64,000 bases of DNA from an uncultured Oscillospiraceae bacterium (lineage in GTDB: Bacteria; Bacillota; Clostridia; Oscillospirales; Oscillospiraceae), in assembly GCA_947168655.1 (NCBI GenBank), contig CAMVMU010000004.1, positions 1 to 64,000 of the forward strand, written 5' to 3'. The notes under the pieces were generated by a model. It saw only the letters and a list, made by a program, of their open reading frames with translations. It was not told the DNA's origin and ran no database searches. Numbering within the stretch: position 1 is the stretch's first letter; each line of letters opens with the position of its first letter. The position numbers and the translations under genes were made by a program. Positions 29,477-38,147 of this stretch are shown piece by piece.

Positions 29477-30622
29477 ATGGAAACCATCAAGCTATATTAC
29501 CAGGATGCTTTCATGCGCCAGTTCGACGCCGCGGTTCTGTCCTGTGAGCCGGTCAAGGGCGGCTTCGCCGTGGTGCTGGACCGCACCGCTTTCTACCCCG
29601 AGGGCGGCGGTCAGCCGGCTGACCGCGGCATCCTGGGCGGCGTCAGCGTGCTGGACGTCCACGAGCGCGACGGCGTCATCACCCACACCTGTGACGGTCC
29701 CCTGAACGTGGGCGAGGCCGTTCAGGGCGAGATCGACTGGGCGCGCCGCTTCGACCATATGCAGCAGCACTCCGGTGAGCACATCGTCAGCGGCATGCTC
29801 TGCGCCGCCTACCATTGCGACAACACCGGCTTCCACCTGGGCGCCGACACCGTTATCATCGACTACAACGCCGACATCCCATGGGAAGGCGCGCTGGAGA
29901 TCGAACGCAAGGCCAATGAGTATATCTGGGAAAATCACCCCTTCGAGGTGCTGTGGCCCACACCGGAGGAGCTGAAGGCCCTGCCCTACCGCAGCAAAAA
30001 GGAACTAACCGGGGCGGTGCGGATCGCTGCCTTTCCCGGCGCTGACATGTGCGCCTGCTGCGGCACCCACGTGGCGCGCAGCGGCCAGGTGGGACTGGTG
30101 AAGTTCCTCTCCTGCCAGAAGTTTCGGGACGGCGTGCGCCTGGAGCTGCTGTGCGGCCAGCGGGCGCTGAACTATCTGTCCCGCTGCTGGGAGCAGAGCC
30201 TGCAGATCGGGCAGTCCCTGTCCGTGAAGCCCCAGGATTCCTTTGCCGCCGTGGAGCGGCTGCAGCGGGAGCTGAACGAGACCCGCACCCGCTGTGTTTC
30301 CCTGGAGGAGGATATTTTTGCCCGCATTGCTGAGGAGAACCGGGATAAGGGCGACGTACTGCTGATCCGCCCGCCCATGACCTCTGACGCCGCCCGGAAG
30401 CTGTGTGACACGGTAAGTGCCATGTGCGGCGGCCGCTGCGCCGTCTTTGCCGGGGAGGGCGCCGCCTATAAGTACGCCATCATCCACCCCGGACATGACA
30501 TTCGGGACTTTATCAAATCCCTCAACACCGCCCTGAACGGACGGGGCGGCGGCCGGGACGGCTTCGCCCAGGGAAGCGCCCAGGCCACCGAGGCCGAGAT
30601 CCGGGCCTTTTTCGGGGCGTGA
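29477..30622 (+). CDS. Alanyl-tRNA editing protein, AlaX-L type (HxxxH editing domain + DHHA1)
   Basis: DRTAFYPEGGGQPADRGIL; MQQHSGEHIVSGML; CACCGTHVARSGQVGLVKFLS; C-terminal DHHA1-like region. Confidence 0.9.
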   Translation: METIKLYYQDAFMRQFDAAVLSCEPVKGGFAVVLDRTAFYPEGGGQPADRGILGGVSVLDVHERDGVITHTCDGPLNVGEAVQGEIDWARRFDHMQQHSGEHIVSGMLCAAYHCDNTGFHLGADTVIIDYNADIPWEGALEIERKANEYIWENHPFEVLWPTPEELKALPYRSKKELTGAVRIAAFPGADMCACCGTHVARSGQVGLVKFLSCQKFRDGVRLELLCGQRALNYLSRCWEQSLQIGQSLSVKPQDSFAAVERLQRELNETRTRCVSLEEDIFARIAEENRDKGDVLLIRPPMTSDAARKLCDTVSAMCGGRCAVFAGEGAAYKYAIIHPGHDIRDFIKSLNTALNGRGGGRDGFAQGSAQATEAEIRAFFGA

Positions 30623-30634
30623 CGAGGTACGACA

Positions 30635-30762
30635 CCTCATCCGTCACGGCTCCACCGTGCCACCTTCCCCTCAAGGGGAAGGCTTTGGATTGCCGTGTTA
30701 AAAAGTTTCCCCCTTTGGGGGAAGCTGTCAGCGGCGGCGTCAGCCGACGCTGACTGATGAGG
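30635..30762. repeat. 128-bp palindromic intergenic element with near-identical terminal inverted repeats (MITE/REP-like)
   Basis: Ends CCTCATCCGTCA / TGACTGATGAGG (11/12 inverted match); internal CTTCCCCTCAAGGGGAAG and TTTCCCCCTTTGGGGGAA hairpins. Confidence 0.78.
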
Positions 30763-30795
30763 GCCCCGGATTTTGCACAATTATCAAAAGAAACA

Positions 30796-30838
30796 CGCCG
30801 AAACGGGTGATTTTCCCCTTTTCGGCGCTTTTCTTTTT
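30796..30838 (+). terminator. Candidate intrinsic terminator between repeat element and MATE gene
   Basis: CGCCGAAAcgggtgattttccccTTTTCGGCG followed by cttttcttttt. Confidence 0.55.
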
Positions 30839-30898
30839 CCCCATTTCATGTTATACTGTTTATTTGTACAGCAAACTAAGAAAAGGATAAAGTCCCCC

Positions 30899-32269
30899 AT
30901 GAAAGAGAACAAGCTGGGCGTTATGCCCGTCTCCAAATTGATTTGGAACATGTCCCTTCCCATTATCGCGTCCATGCTGGTGCAGGCGCTCTACAATATT
31001 GTGGACAGCGTCTTCGTGTCCATGGTCAGCGAGCAGTCTCTCACCGCTGTGTCCCTGGCCTTTCCGGCCCAGCAGCTGATGATCGGTCTGGCCTCCGGCA
31101 CCGCCGTGGGCGTTAACGCCCTGATGGGCCGCGCCCTTGGCGCCAAGCAGCAGGATCGCGCCGACCGGGTGGCCATCAACGGTGTGTTTCTGGCCTTCCT
31201 GGGCTTTGTCCTCTGTGCCGCGCTGGGCATCAGCCTGAGCAATCTCTTCTTTCACGCCCAGACCGACGTGGAGGAGATCATCTCCCTGGGCAACAGCTAT
31301 CTGCGCATCGTCACCGGCTGCTCCTTTGCCGTGTTTGGCCAAGTGATGTTCGAGCGGCTGCTCCAGGGTACCGGCCGCTCCCTCTACTCCATGTACACCC
31401 AGGGTCTGGGCGCCATCATCAACCTGATCCTGGATCCGGTGTTCATCTTCGTGTTCAAGCTGGGCGTGGCCGGCGCGGCTATCGCCACCGTCATCGGCCA
31501 GTGCTGCGCCTGCGCGTTGGCGATCTACTTCAACCTCACCAAAAACCACGACATCCATCTGCGCTTCCGGGGCTTCCGGCCCGACTGGCGCATCATCGGC
31601 AGCATCTACGCCATCGGCCTGCCCTCCGTCATCATGATGGCCATCGGCTCGGTGATGACCTTCCTGATGAACAAGATCCTCATCGTCTACCACGCCGCCC
31701 ACGAGACCGCCGCCACTGCCTTCGGCATCTACTTTAAGCTCAACAGCTTTATCTTCATGCCCGTGTTTGGCCTGAACAACGGTGTGGTGCCCATCGTGGC
31801 CTACAACTACGGTGCCCAGAACCGCAGCCGCCTCACCGAGGCCATCCGCCGCAGCGTCATCTACGCCTCCTGCATCATGTTCATTGGCATGATTATTTTC
31901 CTGACGGTGCCCCACCTGCTGCTGAAGATTTTCAGCGCCACGGACACCATGCTGGCAGTGGGCACCCCCTGTCTGCGGATCATCTGCCTGAGCTTTTCCT
32001 TCGCCGGCGCCTGCATCGCTCTTGGCAGCTCCTTCCAGGCGCTGGGCAAATCCATTTACTCCATGATCAACTCCATCGTCCGCCAGCTGGTCTTTCTGAT
32101 CCCCGCCGCCTACGTGCTGGCCCGCTACGGCGCCACCGTCGGCAACAGCGACCTGGTGTGGTGGTCCTATCCCATCGCCGAGGTGGCCTCTTTGATTATG
32201 ACCCTCATCTTTTTCCGCCGCATTTACCGCACGCTCATCGCACCGCTGCCTCTCCACGGAGCGGAATGA
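30899..32269 (+). CDS. MATE family efflux transporter
   Basis: 12-TM protein MPVSKLIWNMSLPIIASMLVQALYNIVDSVFVSMVSEQSLTAVSLAFP; GVNALMGRALGAKQ. Confidence 0.93.
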   Translation: MKENKLGVMPVSKLIWNMSLPIIASMLVQALYNIVDSVFVSMVSEQSLTAVSLAFPAQQLMIGLASGTAVGVNALMGRALGAKQQDRADRVAINGVFLAFLGFVLCAALGISLSNLFFHAQTDVEEIISLGNSYLRIVTGCSFAVFGQVMFERLLQGTGRSLYSMYTQGLGAIINLILDPVFIFVFKLGVAGAAIATVIGQCCACALAIYFNLTKNHDIHLRFRGFRPDWRIIGSIYAIGLPSVIMMAIGSVMTFLMNKILIVYHAAHETAATAFGIYFKLNSFIFMPVFGLNNGVVPIVAYNYGAQNRSRLTEAIRRSVIYASCIMFIGMIIFLTVPHLLLKIFSATDTMLAVGTPCLRIICLSFSFAGACIALGSSFQALGKSIYSMINSIVRQLVFLIPAAYVLARYGATVGNSDLVWWSYPIAEVASLIMTLIFFRRIYRTLIAPLPLHGAE

Positions 32270-32331
32270 GCGGCAGCATCAGTCACATCATCCATTAACC
32301 ATATCCATAACAATCAACGGGAGGTACGACC

Positions 32332-33114
32332 ATGGAATTTAACGCGAGATTACAGCTGGCCGGTCTGCTGGAGTGGATGGACCGGCAGATGAAAAACTGC
32401 GGCGGCAAAACCGCTGTCATCGGCATCTCCGGCGGCAAGGACAGCTCCGTGGTAGCGGCGCTGGCTGTGGCCGCCTACGGCCGGGAAAACGTGTACGGCG
32501 TGCTGATGCCCGACGGCGTCCAACCGGACATCGACTACAGCAACGGTCTGGTGGACGTGCTGCAGATCCCCCACTGCACCATCAATATCCACAGTGCCGT
32601 CCGCGGCGTGCTGGACGAGATGGAGGCCGTGGGCATGGAGCCAAGCCGTCAGACCGTGGTGAACCTGCCGCCCCGCATCCGCATGTCCACCCTGTACGCC
32701 ATCGCCCAAACCCTGCCCGGCGGCATTGTCATCAACACCTCCAACCTCAGTGAGGACTGGGTGGGCTACTGCACCGTCTATGGCGACAGCGCCGGCGCCT
32801 TCTCCCCCCTGGGCATGTATACCACCGAGGAGGTCATCGCCCTGGGCCGCGAGCTGGGCCTGCCGGAGAAGTTCCTGGTGAAGGCGCCGTCCGACGGCCT
32901 CACCGGCCTAACCGACGAGGACAACCTGGGTTTCACCTATCACGCCGTCAACGAGTATATCCGCCGCGGTGTGGTGGACCCGGCCGTCAAGGAGCAGATC
33001 GACCGCAAGCACCGCTTCAGCCGCTTCAAGTTCCAGACGCTGCCGGTCTATCAGAACGGCCTGCCCATGGCGCTGGAGGATGAAACCGACTTCTATAACC
33101 CCAACAAAAAATAG
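32332..33114 (+). CDS. nadE: NH3-dependent NAD+ synthetase
   Basis: VIGISGGKDSSVVAALAV; GGIVINTSNLSEDWVGYCTVYGDSAGAFSPLG; KAPSDGLTGLTDEDNLGFTYHAVNEYI. Confidence 0.94.
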   Translation: MEFNARLQLAGLLEWMDRQMKNCGGKTAVIGISGGKDSSVVAALAVAAYGRENVYGVLMPDGVQPDIDYSNGLVDVLQIPHCTINIHSAVRGVLDEMEAVGMEPSRQTVVNLPPRIRMSTLYAIAQTLPGGIVINTSNLSEDWVGYCTVYGDSAGAFSPLGMYTTEEVIALGRELGLPEKFLVKAPSDGLTGLTDEDNLGFTYHAVNEYIRRGVVDPAVKEQIDRKHRFSRFKFQTLPVYQNGLPMALEDETDFYNPNKK

Positions 33115-33202
33115 TTTTCCCACAAAATATTGTGTCTTGCTTTTCAGCTACCGCAAGTTCTTGGAATGATGCGAAAAGTTAAGGAAAATGCGAAAAAAAT
33201 GC

Positions 33203-33231
33203 TTGCAATTTCCTTTGGAAGATGCTAAAAT
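33203..33231 (+). promoter_or_regulatory. Sigma-A-type promoter for rpsT
   Basis: TTGCAA-N17-TAAAAT. Confidence 0.65.
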
Positions 33232-33295
33232 ATCATCCTGCGTGGAAGTCTTTCCGACTGACACGGACTATTTTGATATCGGGGAGGTGTTTGGT

Positions 33296-33559
33296 TTGCC
33301 GAATATCAAGTCTGCGAAGAAGCGCGTTCTGGTGGCAGAGGCTCGCAACGCCCGCAACAAGGCCGATAAGTCCGCGCTGAAGACTGCTATCAAGAAGTTC
33401 GAGGCTGCTGCCGTTGAAGGCAATCGCACCGAGGCCGAGGGCACTTACAAGGTTGCAGTGAAGGCGATCGACAAGGCCGCTGCCAAGGGTCTGCTGCACA
33501 AGAACAACGCTGCTCACAAGAAGAGCGCTCTGACTCTGAAGCTGAACAACATTGGCTGA
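33296..33559 (+). CDS. rpsT: 30S ribosomal protein S20, TTG start codon
   Basis: (M)PNIKSAKKRVLVAEARNARNKADKSALKTAIKKFEAA...KAIDKAAAKGLLHKNNAAHKKSALT; TTG at 33296 preceded by ggggaggtg RBS. Confidence 0.93.
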   Translation: MPNIKSAKKRVLVAEARNARNKADKSALKTAIKKFEAAAVEGNRTEAEGTYKVAVKAIDKAAAKGLLHKNNAAHKKSALTLKLNNIG

Positions 33560-33572
33560 TTGAACCAAACAG

Positions 33573-33600
33573 AAGGACGTCCGAAAGGACGTCCTTTTTC
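33573..33600 (+). terminator. Intrinsic terminator of rpsT
   Basis: AAGGACGTCC-gaaa-GGACGTCCTTTTT. Confidence 0.93.
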
Positions 33601-33604
33601 CATT

Positions 33605-33790
33605 ATTGCAAAGGAAATGGCCTCGTCATTTCCTTTGATGGGGCTTGCAGCCTGCTGGGCGCACTCGCTTTGCTCGCACACTTGCAGGCTGAGCGTTGTA
33701 TTTTGCCACGTACGCCAGCCTTTGTCTGCGACGAAAGAGCGGCAACAATGGCAAGTGCCCTTGGGGTACACGCCGCGGCAAAATACGATT
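33605..33790. repeat. Highly structured non-coding intergenic element (nested inverted repeats) between rpsT and glyS leader
   Basis: CAAAGGAAATG-7nt-CATTTCCTTTG (33609-33637); CAGCCTGC...GCAGGCTG (33648-33691); GTATTTTGCC...GGCAAAATAC (33698-33786). Confidence 0.55.
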
Positions 33791-33876
33791 CGATATCTTT
33801 GTGCCGTGCGCGGCGCGAAATCTGCGAGGCTTTTGCGCTCTTGATGCCTTTTCTCTCCACTTGTTTCTCTTTTTTC

Positions 33877-33905
33877 TTGACGGGCGGAGAAAATCGTGAT
33901 ATTCT
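33877..33905 (+). promoter_or_regulatory. Promoter for glyS T-box leader
   Basis: TTGACG-N17-TATTCT. Confidence 0.65.
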
Positions 33906-33911
33906 TGCGAG

Positions 33912-34076
33912 GTATAAAAGGCGTGGATGGGAGTGGCGTCCCGGAGCCGCGGGGAGGAAATGCCCCGCCGGATCAGCCCCGTTACAGGCAAAGAGTGTGG
34001 ATGATCTATCCAAATTCAGGTGGAACCACGGATCCTTCGATTCGCCCTGAGCTGACTGCAGCTCGGGGTGTTTTTT
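33912..34076 (+). ncRNA. T-box leader upstream of glyS, apparently with atypically short Stem I
   Basis: CCGTTACAGGCAAAGAGTG stem-III-type motif, TTCAGGTGGAACCACGG T-box, CCCTGA antiterminator partner, terminator CCCTGAGCTG-actg-CAGCTCGGGG-T6. Confidence 0.82.
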
Positions 34077-34163
34077 ATTTCGCCGCATGATTGAATACGT
34101 TTCGCAATTTTATGACATTTTAATACATTTATTAATCAACTTAATTCTGGAGGAGAGGAAATC

Positions 34164-35567
34164 ATGATGAAAAACACGGAAAAGGCCATGGAGAAGATCG
34201 TAGCTTTGTGCAAGAACAGGGGCTTCATTTTCGCCGGCAGCGAGATTTACGGCGGCCTGGCCAACACATGGGACTACGGTCCTTTGGGAACCCGGCTGAA
34301 GAACAACGTAAAGGACGCCTGGCGCAAGCGCTTCATCCAGGAGCGCCGCAACAGCTATGAGGTGGACGCCGATATCCTGATGAACCCCCGGGTCTGGGAG
34401 GCCAGCGGCCACGTGGCCAGCTTCTCCGACCCTCTGCTGGACTGCAAGGAGTGCAAGATGCGCTTCCGGGCTGACAATCTTATCGACGAGTTCGATCCCG
34501 AGGCCCATGCCGACGGCATGACCAAGACGGAGATGTTCGATTATATCAAGGCCCACTCCATCCCCTGCCCCCACTGCGGCAAGCACAATTTCACCGACAT
34601 CCGGGAGTTCAACCTGATGTTCCAGACCTACCGCGGCGTCACCAACGACGCCAAGAGCGTCATCTACCTGCGGCCGGAGAACGCCCAGGGCGAATACGTG
34701 AACTACCCCAACGTGCTGCGCTCCATGCGCACCAAGCTGCCCTTCTCCATCGGCCAGATCGGCAAGGCCTTCCGCAACGAGATCACCCCGGGCAACTTCA
34801 CCTTCCGCACCATTGAGTTTGAGCAGATGGAGTTCCAGACCTTCTGCAAGCCCGGCGACGATCTGGAGATGTACGAGTACTTCAAGGCCTACGGCCGGAA
34901 GTTCTATGAGGATCTGGGTCTGCCCGAGGAAAATCTCCGCTACCACGACCACGAGAAGCTGGCCCACTACGCCAAGGCCGCCTGCGACATCGAGTTTCTG
35001 TTCCCCACCCTGGGCTGGGGCGAGATCAACGGCACCCACGACCGCACCGACTTCGACCTGAAGCGCCACCAGGAGTACAGCGGCCAGAAGCTGGAGTACC
35101 TCGATCCCTATACCAATGAGCGCTACGTGCCCTATATCGTGGAGAGCACCTACGGTCTGGACCGCACGGTGCTGGCCCTGCTGTGCCAGGCCTACGACGA
35201 GGAGGTGGTGGACGCCGCCAAGAATGACGTCCGCGTGGTGCTGCATCTGAATCCCGCCATCGCCCCCATCAAGGCCGCCGTGCTGCCTCTGAGCAAGAAG
35301 CTGGGCGACAAGGCCCTGGAGATCCGGGACATGCTGGCCAAGGACTTCATGGTGGACTATGACGAGACCGGCTCCATCGGCAAGCGCTACCGCCGCCAGG
35401 ACGAGGTTGGTACACCCTACTGCATCACCGTGGACTTCGAAACCGTGGGCGATGAGAACACCCCCGCCGACAACTGCGTCACTGTCCGTGAGCGTGATTC
35501 CATGGAGCAGGTGCGCATCCCCATCTCCCAGCTGAAGGAATATCTGAGCGAAAAGTTTGTCTTCTGA
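34164..35567 (+). CDS. glyS: Glycyl-tRNA synthetase (alpha2 type)
   Basis: FIFAGSEIYGGLANTWDYGPLG; LMFQTYRGVTNDAKSVIYLRPENAQGEYVNYPNVLRSMRTKLPFSIGQIGKAFRNEITPGNFTFRTIEFEQME. Confidence 0.97.
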   Translation: MMKNTEKAMEKIVALCKNRGFIFAGSEIYGGLANTWDYGPLGTRLKNNVKDAWRKRFIQERRNSYEVDADILMNPRVWEASGHVASFSDPLLDCKECKMRFRADNLIDEFDPEAHADGMTKTEMFDYIKAHSIPCPHCGKHNFTDIREFNLMFQTYRGVTNDAKSVIYLRPENAQGEYVNYPNVLRSMRTKLPFSIGQIGKAFRNEITPGNFTFRTIEFEQMEFQTFCKPGDDLEMYEYFKAYGRKFYEDLGLPEENLRYHDHEKLAHYAKAACDIEFLFPTLGWGEINGTHDRTDFDLKRHQEYSGQKLEYLDPYTNERYVPYIVESTYGLDRTVLALLCQAYDEEVVDAAKNDVRVVLHLNPAIAPIKAAVLPLSKKLGDKALEIRDMLAKDFMVDYDETGSIGKRYRRQDEVGTPYCITVDFETVGDENTPADNCVTVRERDSMEQVRIPISQLKEYLSEKFVF

Positions 35568-35568
35568 C

Positions 35569-36507
35569 ATGGAGAGCTTTCTGGTCTGTTTCCGTGCGGT
35601 GGCGCCCATCTTCCTCATTATGGCGCTGGGTTATCTGGTTCAGCGCACCGGTGCCATCTCCCGGGAGGACGTACCACGGCTGAACAAGGTAGCCTTCCGA
35701 TATTTTCTGTCGGTGACCATGTTCTATAACCTCTACCAATCTGACATTTCCCACGCCATCCAGCCCCGACTGCTGCTCTTTGCCGTGATCGCCGTGCTGG
35801 CGGAGTTTGCCGTGGCTACGGTTTTCGTGGTTGCCACCGAGCGCGAACGCCCCAAGCGCGGTGTGAAGATTCAGGGCATCTTCCGCAGCAACTCCATTCT
35901 CATCGGCATCCCCCTTACCGCCGCTCTGGTAGAGGGCGCCGATCTGGGCTCCATCGTGCTGCTGCTGGCGGTGGTGGTGCCCACATACAACATCCTTGCG
36001 GTGGTCATTCTGGAGATCTTCCGGGGCAACCGACCGAATATGGGCCACGTACTGCTGGGCATCGCCAAGAACCCCCTGATCATCGCTGTGGCGCTGGGCC
36101 TGCTGTTTCTTCTCACGCCCCTGCGACTGCCCGTTGTCATCGAGTCCACCATCAGCCAGATCGCACCCGTCTCCAACGCCTTCATGCTGTTCCTGCTGGG
36201 GGCCTTCTTCCGGTTTGACGGTCTCCGGCGATACCGGTGGGACCTGGTGGTTGTCACGCTGGGCCGCCTTGTGGTCATGCCGGGTATCATACTGACCATC
36301 GCCTACTTTCTGGGCTTCCGGGGCGTGGAGTTTGCCGGGCTCATCGCCGTGTTCGGCTCCGCCACGGCGGTGTCCTCTTTCACCATGGCCCAGCAGCTGG
36401 GCGGTGACGACGAGCTGGCCGGGGACATCGTGGTGGTCACCAGCGTCTTCTGCATTGCTACGCTGTTCGGCTGGTCGTTCCTCTTCAAGAGCCTCGGAGC
36501 GTTCTGA
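35569..36507 (+). CDS. AEC family (auxin-efflux-carrier-like) transporter
   Basis: ~10 TM; PIFLIMALGYLVQRTGAISREDVPRLNKVAFRYFLSVTMF. Confidence 0.88.
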   Translation: MESFLVCFRAVAPIFLIMALGYLVQRTGAISREDVPRLNKVAFRYFLSVTMFYNLYQSDISHAIQPRLLLFAVIAVLAEFAVATVFVVATERERPKRGVKIQGIFRSNSILIGIPLTAALVEGADLGSIVLLLAVVVPTYNILAVVILEIFRGNRPNMGHVLLGIAKNPLIIAVALGLLFLLTPLRLPVVIESTISQIAPVSNAFMLFLLGAFFRFDGLRRYRWDLVVVTLGRLVVMPGIILTIAYFLGFRGVEFAGLIAVFGSATAVSSFTMAQQLGGDDELAGDIVVVTSVFCIATLFGWSFLFKSLGAF

Positions 36508-36524
36508 TTATAATAGAAAGCACA

Positions 36525-36558
36525 GAAAACCGCCCTGCCAATTCGGCAGGGCGGTTTT
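36525..36558. terminator. Bidirectional terminator between AEC transporter and rnhA
   Basis: AAAACCGCCCTGCC-aattc-GGCAGGGCGGTTTT. Confidence 0.9.
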
Positions 36559-36573
36559 CCGTGTGTTTGTTGG

Positions 36574-36607
36574 AGAGAGAGAAAAATCACAGAGAGAGAA
36601 AAATCAC
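36574..36607. repeat. Perfect 17-bp tandem duplication
   Basis: AGAGAGAGAAAAATCAC x2. Confidence 0.9.
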
Positions 36608-36692
36608 ATCGGTTATTTATCCTTGGTACGCTGATATCATACCCGGAAAAAATGTCCGTTTCATGAAAATCGAGTAAACAAATTGTGAACAA

Positions 36693-37127
36693 TCAAAACT
36701 TTTTGCTCTCCGCTACGGCCATCTGGTCGCAGCGGTTGTTTTTTTCATTTTCAGCATGGCCCTTGACCCAGTGATACCGAAGCCGGTGGCTCTCCACCAA
36801 CGGCAGCAGCTTTTCCCACAGATCCACGTTGAGGGCCGGCTTTTTGTCGGACTTGATCCAGCCCTTTTTCCTCCAACCGTATACCCAACCCTTCTCCAGG
36901 GCGTCGATGACGTATTTGGAGTCTGAGTACAGCTCCACCTGACATGGCTCCTTCAGCAGGGTCAGCGCTTCAATGACCGCGGTAAGCTCCATGCGGTTAT
37001 TGGTGGTTTCCGCCGCTCCGCCGGAAATCTCCTTCTCCTGCCCCTTGTAGGACAGGATCGCGCCCCATCCACCGGGTCCGGGATTGCCGCTGCAGGCGCC
37101 GTCGGTATAAATGGTTACTGTTTTCAT
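36693..37127 (-). CDS. rnhA: Ribonuclease HI
   Basis: [63 protein letters not shown]. Confidence 0.96.
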   Translation of the reverse strand: MKTVTIYTDGACSGNPGPGGWGAILSYKGQEKEISGGAAETTNNRMELTAVIEALTLLKEPCQVELYSDSKYVIDALEKGWVYGWRKKGWIKSDKKPALNVDLWEKLLPLVESHRLRYHWVKGHAENEKNNRCDQMAVAESKKF

Positions 37128-37798
37128 TCAACCTCCAAAACGGTGAGCTTTCCGCCGTCCACGGTGAACTTGACATTCCGCCCTGCAAAAGTCAACCCAT
37201 ACACCCGCGCCGGATCATCCTGATACCGGGGTCGGGGATCGCTTGCCAACACGCCCAGCAGGCCGGGACGCTGCTCCGGCGCCACGCGCTCCAGCAGCTC
37301 ATGGGGAAAGTCCACTGTCAGCTGCTCCATGTCGGTGCCGTCTGTAAATCCTCCGGTTGCCTCGGGGTGGCTGTCCGTATAGGGCAGGTAGGGTTTGATG
37401 TCAAAAATAGGGGTGCCATCCATGAGATCGGCGCCGGACACGTGGAGCACCGGCCCCAGCTCCCGGTCGATCTCGACCCGCTCCAGACGCACGCTGCTCA
37501 GGCCGATGGCATTGGGCCGAAAGGGGGACCGAGTGGCGAACACGCCCATGCGCTGGTTGCCGCCCAGCCGCGGCGGCCGCACCGTGGGCGACCACGTCTG
37601 GCGCACCGTCTCCGAAAACTGCCAGATCAGCCAGATATGACTGAAACCCTCCAATCCCCGCACCGCCTCCGGATTTCGATATTCCGGCTCAAAAACCACG
37701 GTGGCACGCACGTCCTCCACCACACCGCTCTGGCGTGGAATGCCGAATTTTTCAGCAAAGGGGGAGCGAATCCGGGCGATGATCTGCATGTCCGCCAT
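37124..37798 (-). CDS. trmO: tRNA (N6-threonylcarbamoyladenosine(37)-N6)-methyltransferase TrmO
   Basis: [76 protein letters not shown]. Confidence 0.93.
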   Translation of the reverse strand: MADMQIIARIRSPFAEKFGIPRQSGVVEDVRATVVFEPEYRNPEAVRGLEGFSHIWLIWQFSETVRQTWSPTVRPPRLGGNQRMGVFATRSPFRPNAIGLSSVRLERVEIDRELGPVLHVSGADLMDGTPIFDIKPYLPYTDSHPEATGGFTDGTDMEQLTVDFPHELLERVAPEQRPGLLGVLASDPRPRYQDDPARVYGLTFAGRNVKFTVDGGKLTVLEVE

Positions 37799-37799
37799 G

Positions 37800-38147
37800 T
37801 CAGCGGACTCTGGCGCGGCGGCCCGTGTCGGTGAGGTGAGCCTTGATATCCTTGGGCAGCATGCAGTAGCGGACGATTTCGCCGACGGTCACCAGAACCA
37901 TGTAGGCGATCACGATCCAGATATTGTGAATGCGGGACACCAGGACGAACATGGCCATCAGCAGCACCAGCAGCAGCACGTGGATCTTCTGGCTGCGGCT
38001 CTCGATCTCCTGCAGTTCCTCGCTCTTGCGGTAAATGACCTGGTTGTAGGTAAATTCCGTGGTCTCCGCGGCGTTATGGTACAGCACCTTGAAGAAATAC
38101 TGCCAGCGGGTCAGCGGCAGGAGCTGTTCCTTTTTCTTCTTACTCAT
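37800..38147 (-). CDS. Small conserved-looking membrane protein overlapping gyrA stop
   Basis: Two hydrophobic segments ([32 protein letters not shown]); ATG inside gyrA GATGAGTAA. Confidence 0.7.
   Translation of the reverse strand: MSKKKKEQLLPLTRWQYFFKVLYHNAAETTEFTYNQVIYRKSEELQEIESRSQKIHVLLLVLLMAMFVLVSRIHNIWIVIAYMVLVTVGEIVRYCMLPKDIKAHLTDTGRRARVR

Noticed and set aside
33560-34090. Overlapping small ORFs (33560-33844, 33603-34088, 33626-33991, 33670-34050) as real genes
   Set aside because: They span the rpsT terminator, a structured repeat, a promoter and the glyS T-box in several frames; much better explained as non-coding DNA
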